Below are positions 1-9,647 of a stretch of DNA of 64,000 nucleotides, piece after piece. Source of the DNA: Bacteroidales bacterium OttesenSCG-928-B11 (GTDB lineage: Bacteria > Bacteroidota > Bacteroidia > Bacteroidales > WCHB1-69). Location of the stretch: positions 1 through 64,000 of the forward strand of contig JAJDJJ010000004.1 in the NCBI GenBank assembly GCA_030267125.1, given 5' to 3'. The notes under the pieces are model-generated. The model did no database searches. It was not told the origin of the DNA and was given only the letters and a program-made list of their open reading frames with translations. The translations under genes were made by a program, and so were the position numbers. The first letter of the stretch is position 1; the number at the start of each line of letters is the position of its first letter.

Positions 1-836
1 TTGTCAAACTCGGACAAAAAGTAAATACCGGAACACCTTTGTTTGAAATGTATTCCGCTGAATTTTCCGAAACCGTAAAAGATTACTTTCAATCGCTTCA
101 AACTAAGAAAATGAAAGAAACAAATCTTCAACGCCAAAGAGATTTAGTAAAGAACGGCGTTGGAGTCGTTCGAGAATTGGAAGAAGCCGAAGCCGATTAT
201 GAAATGGCATTCAAAGATTACGAAAACGCGGTAGCCAACTTGAAACTATTGCATATTGACCCGAATGGGATTGATATGGGACAGGCGTTGAAAGTTGTTT
301 CACCCATTGCCGGTGAAGTGGTGCAGACTAATATTACTATCGGACAATATGTGAAAAGCGATGCTGAACCTTTAGCGATAGTTGCCGACCTCAGTCAAAT
401 CTGGGTTGTGGCGCAGGTAAAAGAAAAAAATATCGGCTCTTTGTGCAAAGATGACAAAGTGGAAATCCGTACCGACGCTAATCCCGAACAACTCATCATC
501 GGAACGATTTCGTTTATCAGCGAATTACTCGACGAAGAAACGCGTTCAATACAAGTGTTGATTACTTGCGATAATAAAGACCGTAAACTGAAACCGGGCA
601 TGTTTGCCAGCGTTCATTTTATCAATACCCCCAAAGAATCCATCGTCATTCCTTCAACGGCTTTGTTGCAAAATGAAGATAAATCGTATGTTTTTGTGCA
701 GACAGGGAAAGGCGAATTTGTTAAACGCTCTGTTAAAGCAATGACGGCAAACCAACAGGAAATACTGATTCTCGACGGACTGCAAACAGGGGATGTGATT
801 GTTTCGCAAGGCGGTATTTATTTAATGGGGAATTGA
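1..836 (+). CDS. RND efflux periplasmic adaptor subunit (CzcB/CusB-like), 5' truncated by window edge
   Basis: Frame is open back to base 3 (VKLGQKVNTGTPLFEMYSAEF); 'VVSPIAGEVVQTNITIGQYVKSDAEPLAIVADLSQIWVVAQV' is typical of membrane-fusion proteins; followed by a CzcA-like gene. Confidence 0.9.
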   Translation, partial: VKLGQKVNTGTPLFEMYSAEFSETVKDYFQSLQTKKMKETNLQRQRDLVKNGVGVVRELEEAEADYEMAFKDYENAVANLKLLHIDPNGIDMGQALKVVSPIAGEVVQTNITIGQYVKSDAEPLAIVADLSQIWVVAQVKEKNIGSLCKDDKVEIRTDANPEQLIIGTISFISELLDEETRSIQVLITCDNKDRKLKPGMFASVHFINTPKESIVIPSTALLQNEDKSYVFVQTGKGEFVKRSVKAMTANQQEILILDGLQTGDVIVSQGGIYLMGN

Positions 837-3800
837 TTATGAAAAAGATTATCAATCAATTAATAGAACGCCGTTGGCTGATAGTAACCATATTTGTTAT
901 TATCTCAGCGATAGGAATTTACGCTTGGAAACAACTTGCTATTGACGCTTATCCCGATATTGCCGACGTTTCGGTCGGCGTGGCTACGCAAGTACCGGGA
1001 TTGGCAGTTTCGGAAATAGAACAACAGATAACCATTCCGTTGGAACGCGAACTCAACGGCATTCCGGGTTTGAAAGTGATGCGGAGTAAAAATTTCTTCG
1101 GAATATCTAAAATCACGCTTGTTTTTGAAGATGGGATAGATGATTATTGGGCGCGTCAGCGAGTGTTGGAACGCATCAATGAGGTGGATTTACCTTTCGG
1201 GGCGCAACCTGCACTCGACCCGCTGACTTCGCCAACAGGCGAAATTTATCGTTATATCGTTACCGGAAATAAAAGTCTGCGGGAACTCACTGAAATCAAT
1301 CATTGGATAATTATTCCACGATTGACACAGATTCACGGAATTGCCGAAGTTTCCAATTTCGGCGGATTAACCACGCAATTTCAAATAGAAATCGACCCCG
1401 ACAAATTAGCCAAATACAACCTTTCTCTGAGCGAAGTTACCGAATCCATAGAACTGAATAACTCCAACGCGGGAGGAAGTACGCTGATTCGCGGAGATTT
1501 AAGTTACGTAGTGCGCGGTGTGGGATTGGTGAGCGACTTGCAGGATTTGGGTAATGTTGTGGTAAAAAGTGTTGGCGGAGCGCCTATTTACATTAAGGAT
1601 TTGGGCGAATTAAAATATGGAAACCTCGAACGCAAAGGAATTTTCGGTTATCTGGATAACGACGTGAATTATGAAGATGGCGTAGAAGGAATGGTATGTC
1701 TGTTGCGTTACGAAAATCCGTCGTAAGTCCTTGAAAAAATACAGGAAACCGTAGATGAACTAAATGAAAGTGGTTTACCCGAAGGCGTAAAGATTCATAC
1801 TTTCTATGATAGGACGGAATTAGTTGACGCTACACTGAATACAATTTCGCATACGCTTTTATTTGGTATTTTATTGGTTATCGGCGTATTAATAATATTT
1901 CTCGGAAGTCCGAGAGGTGCGTTGCTCGCCACCATTACCATCCCTGTTTCGCTGTTAATAGCATTCATCTTGATGTGGTTAACCGATATTCCCGCCAATT
2001 TGCTCTCTTTGGGCGCAATTGATTTCGGAATTATTGTGGACGGAACCATCGTAATGATGGAAACAATTCTCAAAAAGCGTGAAGATAATCCCGATTTACC
2101 GTTAGACAAAGCCAATATTGCCAAACGTGTAACCGAAGTTGCCAAGCCTATTTTCTTCGCCACGCTGATTATCATTATTGCTTACATGCCGTTGTTTGCG
2201 TTTGAAAGAGTAGAACAAAAACTTTTTACGCCAATGGCTTTCACCTTGAGTTTCGCACTGTTGGGCGCATTGGCATCGGCATTGATTCTGATTCCCGGAT
2301 TAGCTTTTGCCGTTTACAGAAAACCTCAGAAAGTCTATCATAACCGTTGGCTCGAACGATTGACGGAAATCTACAAACGTCACACCGCGAAACTTGTCGC
2401 TGTTCCAAAGAAGATATTCGCTCCAATTACAATTGTTCTGGCTACCGTTATCGGGCTTTCAATTTCTGTCGGAAAAGACTTTATGCCTCAGTTGGACGAA
2501 GGGAGTATTTGGCTTCAAGTGCAACTTCCTCCCGGAATGTCGCTCGAAAAATCGTCCGAAATGGCAACCGTGCTTCGCGATAAAATTAAAGATTTCGACG
2601 AGGTAACTTATGCCATGACGCAAACAGGACGCGACGACGAGGGTATTTGTCCATTTTCATTTTCACATATTGAGGTAATGGTCGGGCTGAAACCATACAA
2701 TACATGGAAAAACGGTCGCCGAAAATCAGATTTGATTGCCGATATGGAGGCGATGATTGACACGATGTCCGGATATAATGCCGGTTTTTCGCAACCAATT
2801 ATTGATATGGTAATGGACCAAATTGCGGGAGCGCACAGTGATTTAGCCATTAAAATTTTTGGCGAAGATATTACAGAAAGTCGCCGTATTGCCGAGCAAA
2901 TTGCGGAAGTGTTGAAAGATGTGGAAGGAGCTACCGATGTCGGCATTATGGAAGAACCTTTCTTGCCTCAACTTCAAATTGTTGCCGACCGCGACAAAAT
3001 CGCTCAATATGGCTTAAATGTCGCTGATGTTGCCGAGTTGATAGAAGTCGCTATTGGCGGAATGGCTGTTTCGCAGGTGTTTATCGACAGCCGAGTGTAT
3101 GATGTGATTTGCCGTTACAAAGAAGAATCGCGCGATACGCCTGAAAAAATCGGCAATCTGATGCTGACTTCCGGTTCTGGAATTAAAATCCCTTTATCGC
3201 AAGTAGCTGAAATTAGAATGACTGCCGGAGCAAGTATGATTTCCCGCGAAATGAATCAGCGTTTTGTTACCGTGCGCGTGAATCCGAGAGGGCGAGATTT
3301 GACTTCATTCGTTAAAGATGCACAAGAAAAAATAGAACAACAGGTAAATTACGACCATTCCAAATTTCGCTTTCATTGGGTTGGACAATTGGAAAACCAG
3401 CATCGGGCATTTAGCCGTTTGGCTGTGATTATGCCAATTACCTTAGCTGTAATGTTTTTACTTCTGTTCTTTACTTTCGGAAAATTCCGTCAGGCGGGAT
3501 TGCTTATAGGTATGTTGCCGTTGGCTGTTTTCGGAGGGATGTTGGCATTAGTCATTCGCGGAATGACTTTCAATATCTCATCGGCAGTAGGATTTATCGC
3601 ACTGTTTGGTGTATTTCTTCAAAATGGCGTGATTATGATTTCGCATATCAATATATTACGAAAACGGGGAACGGAATTAAAAGAAGCGGTAATCTCAGGC
3701 TCATCGCACCGATTACGCCCGGTATTGATGACTGCAACGGTCGCCATTCTCGGATTACTTCCGGCTTCACTTTCACACGGAATAGGCTCCGATGTGCAAC

Positions 3801-3934
3801 GTCCGTTAGCAACTGTAATCGTTTACGGATTGCTGTTCGGAACGGTATTAACGCTTTATGTATTGCCAACGCTTTATTATATGTTGGAGAAAAGAAATTT
3901 GAAAAAAGAAACTCTTAATGAAAATGTCGCATGA
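833..3934 (+). pseudogene. czcA: CzcA/CusA-family heavy-metal RND transporter interrupted by an in-frame TAA at 1724-1726 (ORFs 833-1726 and 1874-3934 share one frame)
   Basis: Same frame continues through the stop: ...LLRYENPS*VLEKIQETVDELNESGLPEGVKIHTFYDRTELVDATL...; both halves are canonical CzcA. Confidence 0.88.
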
Positions 3935-5205
3935 AAAATATAAAACCAATCATAACAACAGTCTTTCTTCTGTGTTTTACACTAACTCTTAAAGCACAGG
4001 AAAAACCTATATTGACATTCGAGCAATACTTAGAAAATGTAAAAAATAACAATATCAGTTATCTGATTGAAAAATACAATGTAGATATTGCCGATGCCAA
4101 TCTAAAAGCCTCCAAAATCTTTTCCGACCCCGAATTATCGGTCAGTTACGGCAATAATCAAAATTGGAATATGCAAATGGGTTATGGTATTGATGCCGAA
4201 TTAAGTTATGATTTCAATTTGGGAGGAAAACGAAAAGCACAGATGAATGTCGCAAAAAGCGAAAAAGAGATGACAGAAGCCCTACTCGAAGACTATTTCC
4301 GCAACTTGCGAGCAGATGCCACCATTGCTTATCTTACCGCATTGAAACAGAACAAAATGTATAAAATCCAACAACAATCCTATTTTCGAATGCTTGAATT
4401 AGCGAAAGCCGACAGCATTCGTTATCGTTTGGGGTCCATCATGGAAGTTGATGCCCGCCAATCCAAACTCGAAGCATCAAACATGCTCAATGATGTTTAT
4501 TCGAGCGAAGCGGATTTGCAGGAAGTTTTGATACAGTTATTATTGTTTCAAGGGAGCAAGAATTTAGTAATGCCCGATTCAATTGCAGGAGAATTATTCT
4601 ATTCAAAACGCAATTTCGATTTACAGCAATTGATTATCACAGCACAAAACAATCGTACAGATTTGCAAGCCGTCCTAAAATCGAAAGAGGTGTCACAAAG
4701 CAATTTACGTTTAGCAAAAGCCAATCGAGCAATAGAATTAGGTGTCAGCATCGGCGGAAGTTATTCGTCCGAAGTGCGGAATGAAATTGCACCCGCACCT
4801 GCTTTTAAAGGCATTACTGCAGGAATCAGCATTCCGTTGAAATTTTCCAATACAAATAAGGGAGAAATACATGCCGCCCAATTTGCTGTCAAACAGAGTG
4901 AGTTGGAATACGAAGCTGTTGAACAACAAATCGCTTCGGAAGTCATGCAGGCATACAATAAATATCTGATTTGTTGCCGTCAAGTGGAACAATTTAATTC
5001 CGGCATGTTGGAAGAAGCCGAATTCATCCTCGAAAAAATAGTTTACAGCTACGAACGCGGAGAAACCGGAATCCTCGAAACGCTCAATGCTCAACGTACT
5101 TACAATGATGTACAAATAAATTACAATGAAATATTATATAATTGTGCGCTCTCTTTGATTGAATTAGAGCGCACATGTGGAATTTGGGATATAGAAATAA
5201 AATAG
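3931..5205 (+). CDS. TolC-family outer membrane efflux protein (CzcC/CusC-like)
   Basis: Signal peptide, two coiled-coil repeats typical of the outer membrane efflux family, ATGA overlap with czcA. Confidence 0.88.
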   Translation: MKNIKPIITTVFLLCFTLTLKAQEKPILTFEQYLENVKNNNISYLIEKYNVDIADANLKASKIFSDPELSVSYGNNQNWNMQMGYGIDAELSYDFNLGGKRKAQMNVAKSEKEMTEALLEDYFRNLRADATIAYLTALKQNKMYKIQQQSYFRMLELAKADSIRYRLGSIMEVDARQSKLEASNMLNDVYSSEADLQEVLIQLLLFQGSKNLVMPDSIAGELFYSKRNFDLQQLIITAQNNRTDLQAVLKSKEVSQSNLRLAKANRAIELGVSIGGSYSSEVRNEIAPAPAFKGITAGISIPLKFSNTNKGEIHAAQFAVKQSELEYEAVEQQIASEVMQAYNKYLICCRQVEQFNSGMLEEAEFILEKIVYSYERGETGILETLNAQRTYNDVQINYNEILYNCALSLIELERTCGIWDIEIK

Positions 5206-5260
5206 AATAAGCAAATTGAAAATAATAAATCAATTTAAATGACCATTTTTTGAGAACGAA

Positions 5261-7066
5261 CTACTTTTTCAACTGCTTTGCGGCTTCCACTAATCTGACA
5301 AATTCTTTTCGATACCCTTGTTCATCTTTCCCGATTCCCTTATTGGCAAGAGCAATCACATCGTTATAGGTCGCATTTTTTACAAAATCAGAGTTTTTCA
5401 ACAGCTGCCCGAAGAGAGCTACGGAAACGATGAAGTTGAAATCTTCGCTGGCAGCCTTGCCTATCATTTCACGTTTCACCACCTGCTCGATTTTTTTACT
5501 GACCTCACTATCGATCTCTTTATAACGAAGCTTGACCGTCATCAACTCATCGGAAAAAGAGGCTTTATAATTTATCTCTTCCGATTCCTTGTTTTGGTAT
5601 TTCAGCGGGTCAACAGTGTTAAAATTGCTCTTCACGCCCACGGGGATCAGCTCATAAAGGGCGGTCACAGTGTGGCCCGCGCCCAACTCTCCCGCATCTT
5701 TCGTGTCGTCGTTGAAATCCTCCTTGGCAAGCAACCGGCTCTCGTAACCGACCAACCGGTATTGCGCAACATGCTGCGGGTTAAACTCCACCTGAATCTT
5801 CACATCCTTGGCCACGGCGTACATCGTACTGCCAAACTCGTTCACCAATACTTTATTGGCCTCTTGAATGTTATCTATGTAAGCGTGGTTACCATTACCC
5901 TTCTGCGCCAGCACCTGCATCTTACTATCCTTGTAATTACCCATGCCATAACCCAATACTGTCAGGAAGACACCACTCCCGCGTTTCTCCTCGATCATTT
6001 TCTCTAGATCGCTGTTGCTGGATACTCCAACATTAAAATCCCCGTCAGTGCAGATTATCACGCGGTTATTCCCGTTGGGGATAAAATTCTTTTCCGCTAT
6101 TTTGTAAGCCAACCGGATACCCGAGCCGCCCGCCGTAGAACCGCCCGCCGTAAGCTCATTGATCTTCTCCATGATCTTCTGCTTGTCCGCGCCGGAAGTG
6201 GATGGCAGCACCTCGCCGGCCGCGCCGGCATAGACCACAATAGCCACACGATCCTTTTCCCGCAAATTATTCACCAATAACTTCAGCGAGGATTTCACCA
6301 GGTCCAAGCGGGTAGGCCCATACATGGAGCCGGACACGTCGATGAGGAAGACAAAGTTTGAGGCGGGCAGGTTCTGCGAGGGGATCTCTTTCGCTTTTAC
6401 GCCGATTTTAACTAAATAATGCGCTTTATTCCATGGGCAAGCTGTAATTTCACTGTTTATTTTTACAGGATCATTCCCGACCGGTTTCTCATAATCGTAA
6501 TGAAAGTAATTGATTAGCTCCTCCGTTCGGATCGCATCTGCCGGCGGAAATTTACCAAGGTTGATCATACGCCGCATATTGGAATAGGAAGCCGCATCAA
6601 CATCTAAGGAAAAAGTGGAGAGGGGTTCTGCATTGACCCGCTTGAAACTATTTTCAACAAAGGAATTGTATTCCTCATTGTTATACTCGTCTTGTCGGAA
6701 TGTCGGACAAAATGCGGTGCCACTCCCATTTCCAAAACCGTAAGCTACCTCCGCACAGCAATCATATTCAACTAAAAATTCGGTCATTTCCACAAGCTGC
6801 GTCTCACTATTCCGACAGAATACAAGCCCCTCTTTTTCGGCTTCCTTCGAAATGGCATCCGAAGATATGGCGGTATTTTTAGCCACTGTCGTATCTTGTT
6901 GCGTTATCGTTTTTTTTGTAGAGTTTAAAGCACTGGATGGCAACTCTTCGCCAGGTGTTACACTCGAAATATCTTTTCGATTACTTTTACAACCGATCGC
7001 CAGTTGTAATACTATTCCTCCTAAAATGATCAAACCGATGATCTTGATGGTGTTTCTCGTTTTCAT
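5261..7066 (-). CDS. VWA domain lipoprotein (YfbK-like, DUF3520-type C-terminus)
   Basis: Lipobox 'LQLAIGCKS'; MIDAS-type 'FVFLIDVSGSMYGPTRLDLVKSSL'; 'RVNAEPLSTFSLDVDAASYSNMRRMI'. Confidence 0.9.
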   Translation of the reverse strand: MKTRNTIKIIGLIILGGIVLQLAIGCKSNRKDISSVTPGEELPSSALNSTKKTITQQDTTVAKNTAISSDAISKEAEKEGLVFCRNSETQLVEMTEFLVEYDCCAEVAYGFGNGSGTAFCPTFRQDEYNNEEYNSFVENSFKRVNAEPLSTFSLDVDAASYSNMRRMINLGKFPPADAIRTEELINYFHYDYEKPVGNDPVKINSEITACPWNKAHYLVKIGVKAKEIPSQNLPASNFVFLIDVSGSMYGPTRLDLVKSSLKLLVNNLREKDRVAIVVYAGAAGEVLPSTSGADKQKIMEKINELTAGGSTAGGSGIRLAYKIAEKNFIPNGNNRVIICTDGDFNVGVSSNSDLEKMIEEKRGSGVFLTVLGYGMGNYKDSKMQVLAQKGNGNHAYIDNIQEANKVLVNEFGSTMYAVAKDVKIQVEFNPQHVAQYRLVGYESRLLAKEDFNDDTKDAGELGAGHTVTALYELIPVGVKSNFNTVDPLKYQNKESEEINYKASFSDELMTVKLRYKEIDSEVSKKIEQVVKREMIGKAASEDFNFIVSVALFGQLLKNSDFVKNATYNDVIALANKGIGKDEQGYRKEFVRLVEAAKQLKK

Positions 7067-7171
7067 AATGTTTATATTTTATAGTATTGTTTTATATTTC
7101 TAATATTCAATATTTTATATTTATTTTCACGCAAATCAATTCCATTTATTGAATCCACGTTACAACATTTA

Positions 7172-7603
7172 TTATCTCTTTTTCACTGTCTTCTTCTTAC
7201 TTTTAAAACTTGATTTGCGCTTTTTAGCATCTTCAATGCTAATCACTTTCTCTGAACGGTCGCCTCGAACTGACATAATATTACCAATAGGTTCATACCA
7301 CCTATCCTGAATCAAAATCACCTCCAACTCCGCTTGGTCAATAGTCACAAATTTCCAAACAGAATCTGCTTTCGAAAAAACAACATTGTCTCCGAGGTAG
7401 GCAAAAAAACTGAAAAACCCTACACTGTCTGTAGTGATTGTTCTTGCTTGTCTGGGAATAGCAATCTTCGCCTCGCTAATAGGAATTTTATACTCATCCA
7501 ACACCTGACCAAACACATGCACCGGACGTTGTGCCAATAGTGAGAAATGGGAAATAATGGATGATAAAATTATTAAAAACAGTGTTTTACTTTTCGCCTT
7601 CAT
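7172..7603 (-). CDS. Small secreted protein with carboxypeptidase-regulatory-like domain
   Basis: Signal peptide then 'VHVFGQVLDEYKIPISEAKIAIPRQARTITTDSVGFFSF'; C-terminal IMSVRGDRS motif. Confidence 0.65.
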   Translation of the reverse strand: MKAKSKTLFLIILSSIISHFSLLAQRPVHVFGQVLDEYKIPISEAKIAIPRQARTITTDSVGFFSFFAYLGDNVVFSKADSVWKFVTIDQAELEVILIQDRWYEPIGNIMSVRGDRSEKVISIEDAKKRKSSFKSKKKTVKKR

Positions 7604-7691
7604 AACTTTGATTTTTTAAGATTAATACTGACAAATTCTATGTAAAGAGGAATTTTCATATCTAATTCCATAAAGAGGGTGAAAAAAAAAT

Positions 7692-7699
7692 TATCTTTG
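7692..7699 (+). promoter_or_regulatory. Bacteroidota -7-like box TATCTTTG upstream of the sigma factor gene
   Basis: Matches the TAnnTTTG consensus; 28 nt before the putative TTG start. Confidence 0.5.
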
Positions 7700-7727
7700 T
7701 GCGTTTCTTCTAAATTAACATCCCGTT

Positions 7728-8294
7728 TTGGCAAAAGATAAATACGCAAAATATAGTGATGAAGAGTTATTGGATCGCTACAAGAGTTCGGGCGACACAA
7801 TCTGGCTGGGCATATTGTACAATCGTTATATTTCGCTTATTTACGGGCTATGTCTCAAATATTTGCATAACCGGGAAACGGCCAAAGACGCGGTAATGGA
7901 TATCTATGAAATGTTAGCCAACAAAATAGCCGGTTATCAAATCACGCATTTTAAATCGTGGATTTATACCGTATCCAAAAACCACTGCTACCATTTGTTA
8001 AAAGAGCAGAAAAACGAGGAGATTATGGAAAACGAGGAGGCGATTATGGAAAATGAGGATTTCTTCACTCTTATGGAAGAGCCACAAAACGAAGCCGAGA
8101 TAAAAGCGTTGGAATATTGCATGGGAACACTGCCGGAAGAACAGCGCAAAAGCATCCGCTTTTTTTATCTTGAAAGTCATTCTTACTTAGATATTGTGGA
8201 AAAAACAGGATACACTATGAACAAGGTGAAAAGCTACATTCAAAATGGGAAGCGCAATTTGAAAAGTTGCATTATCAATATTTTAAACCAATAG
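7728..8294 (+). CDS. ECF RNA polymerase sigma factor (sigma-70 family)
   Basis: Region 2 'LGILYNRYISLIYGLCLKYLHNRETAKDAVMDIYEML...FKSWIYTVSKNHCYHLLK' and region 4 'LPEEQRKSIRFFYLESHSYLDIVEKTGYTMNKVKSYIQNGKRNLK'; TTG start. Confidence 0.9.
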   Translation: MAKDKYAKYSDEELLDRYKSSGDTIWLGILYNRYISLIYGLCLKYLHNRETAKDAVMDIYEMLANKIAGYQITHFKSWIYTVSKNHCYHLLKEQKNEEIMENEEAIMENEDFFTLMEEPQNEAEIKALEYCMGTLPEEQRKSIRFFYLESHSYLDIVEKTGYTMNKVKSYIQNGKRNLKSCIINILNQ

Positions 8295-8296
8295 AG

Positions 8297-9349
8297 GTGA
8301 ACTTACCGGATTACATTAAAGGAAAACGCCGGGGGCGGGAGGCGAACAGGATCGAAAAGGAGGCTATGCGCGATCCATTCCTGCACGACGCACTCGATGG
8401 TTATGCCCGGTTCGACGAAGATTTGAGCGCCGATATTGACTTTCTGCAATCACAAGTGAAGGAAAAATCGGAACGGAAAAAACGATTCTGGCTCCCCAAC
8501 CGCAAACGTTTGGCAATTGCCGCTTCATACGCCATCCTGATCATCGGTGGAGTTCTGACTTTATATTTTCTTAATAATCAACAAGAAGCATTACTTTCTT
8601 TGGATGAATCAAAACAAGAATCATCCCCAGTTTCAAAGCCAATCATAAACGAAGATGACCTCACTACGGCATCAACCATTGGCAACAGTGAGGAAATCGG
8701 TTCAGGTGTAGAAGCGAGTGCGCCGCCGCCGCACCCTGAAAAAGAAAAATCGATGGATTTAGCGCTGAATATTGTCGATGAAGATATCGCCGATTACGAT
8801 ATTTCCTTTCTCGAATACAACATAGACGAAATGGCAGAAGAGGAAGTAAGCGACAAGGATGCCATCACGCTCTACGATCAAGCATCAAGCCCCGCAAAAC
8901 CCATGCTTGACTCCTCCGCTTTAGCATTTTATAGAAAACAGAATGACAATTACGATCCGAAAAAAGAGTTGGGAACTGCCGAAGGTGTCTCTTCTATGGA
9001 TGGCGAGATCATGAGCGTCAGGGGAAACCGTTCCGATGGCGAGGTAATTATCATCGACGGCGTTCGAGTGCGAGGAGGAGGATACCCCATTGTGCTACCG
9101 GCTCCCTCGCAAGGTATTGCTCCGGTAACTGAGTCACAAATCCTCTTCTACTTTAACAAGGCTGTTTGCCCTGATTTAAAAGGACGGGTTTCCGTTTCTT
9201 TCATCGTGAATGCACAAGGCGCCCCCAGCATGATCAACATCGCCGGCTCTCAATGTGACGGCTTCGAGCAAGAGTTGCGCCGGACATTACGGTTACTCGG
9301 CAAACTCGGCAACGAAGGGGATGTGATTGTACTGAATCTGTACTTTTGA
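8297..9349 (+). CDS. Anti-sigma-like membrane protein with a plug-like motif and TonB-like C-terminus
   Basis: GTG start just after the sigma stop: VNLPDYIKGKRRGREANRIEKEAMRDPFLHDALDGY; single TM; C-terminal 'KGRVSVSFIVNAQGAPSMINIAGSQCDGFEQELRRTLRLL'. Confidence 0.75.
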   Translation: MNLPDYIKGKRRGREANRIEKEAMRDPFLHDALDGYARFDEDLSADIDFLQSQVKEKSERKKRFWLPNRKRLAIAASYAILIIGGVLTLYFLNNQQEALLSLDESKQESSPVSKPIINEDDLTTASTIGNSEEIGSGVEASAPPPHPEKEKSMDLALNIVDEDIADYDISFLEYNIDEMAEEEVSDKDAITLYDQASSPAKPMLDSSALAFYRKQNDNYDPKKELGTAEGVSSMDGEIMSVRGNRSDGEVIIIDGVRVRGGGYPIVLPAPSQGIAPVTESQILFYFNKAVCPDLKGRVSVSFIVNAQGAPSMINIAGSQCDGFEQELRRTLRLLGKLGNEGDVIVLNLYF

Positions 9350-9537
9350 TCCCAAGTAATCAAACTCCCCAAAAGTTCCCTTTCTACCAAGCTGTCATCC
9401 CTGACGGAGTGAGCTAACGTTGTCTCATTGTAACAGTATTAGAGGGGTGAGTAGTTACCTATAATCTTCGCCTGAAGAAGCGATAGAAAAAGAAGAAGTT
9501 CGTAATACTGAAATAACAGGTATGGGAACTAAATTTA

Positions 9538-9600
9538 TAGCGACAGCCCTTTTCTTTCTGTACATGTTGCCAATGCACGAGAAGAAAAGGGCTGTCGCTA
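9538..9600. repeat. Perfect 19-bp inverted repeat (TAGCGACAGCCCTTTTCTT / AAGAAAAGGGCTGTCGCTA), 25-nt loop, between convergent genes
   Basis: Arms 9538-9556 and 9582-9600 are exact reverse complements. Confidence 0.9.
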
Positions 9601-9647
9601 GTTTGTTGCGTATATCGGGATTATAATATCCCGTTCATTTTTCGCGT

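Noticed and set aside
395-601. Antisense/overlapping ORFs in the ORF track (e.g. 395-601, 1804-2175, 4738-5115, 22315-22716, 55616-55978)
   Set aside because: They lie inside well-supported genes on the opposite strand or another frame, have no recognisable domains, and mirror the coding strand composition.
5318-6007. 229-aa plus-strand ORF opposite the VWA gene
   Set aside because: Long only because it shadows a strongly coding minus-strand gene; low-complexity, no domain features.
7600-7800. 66-aa minus-strand ORF over the sigma factor promoter
   Set aside because: Overlaps the promoter and start of the sigma gene; no signal or domain evidence.
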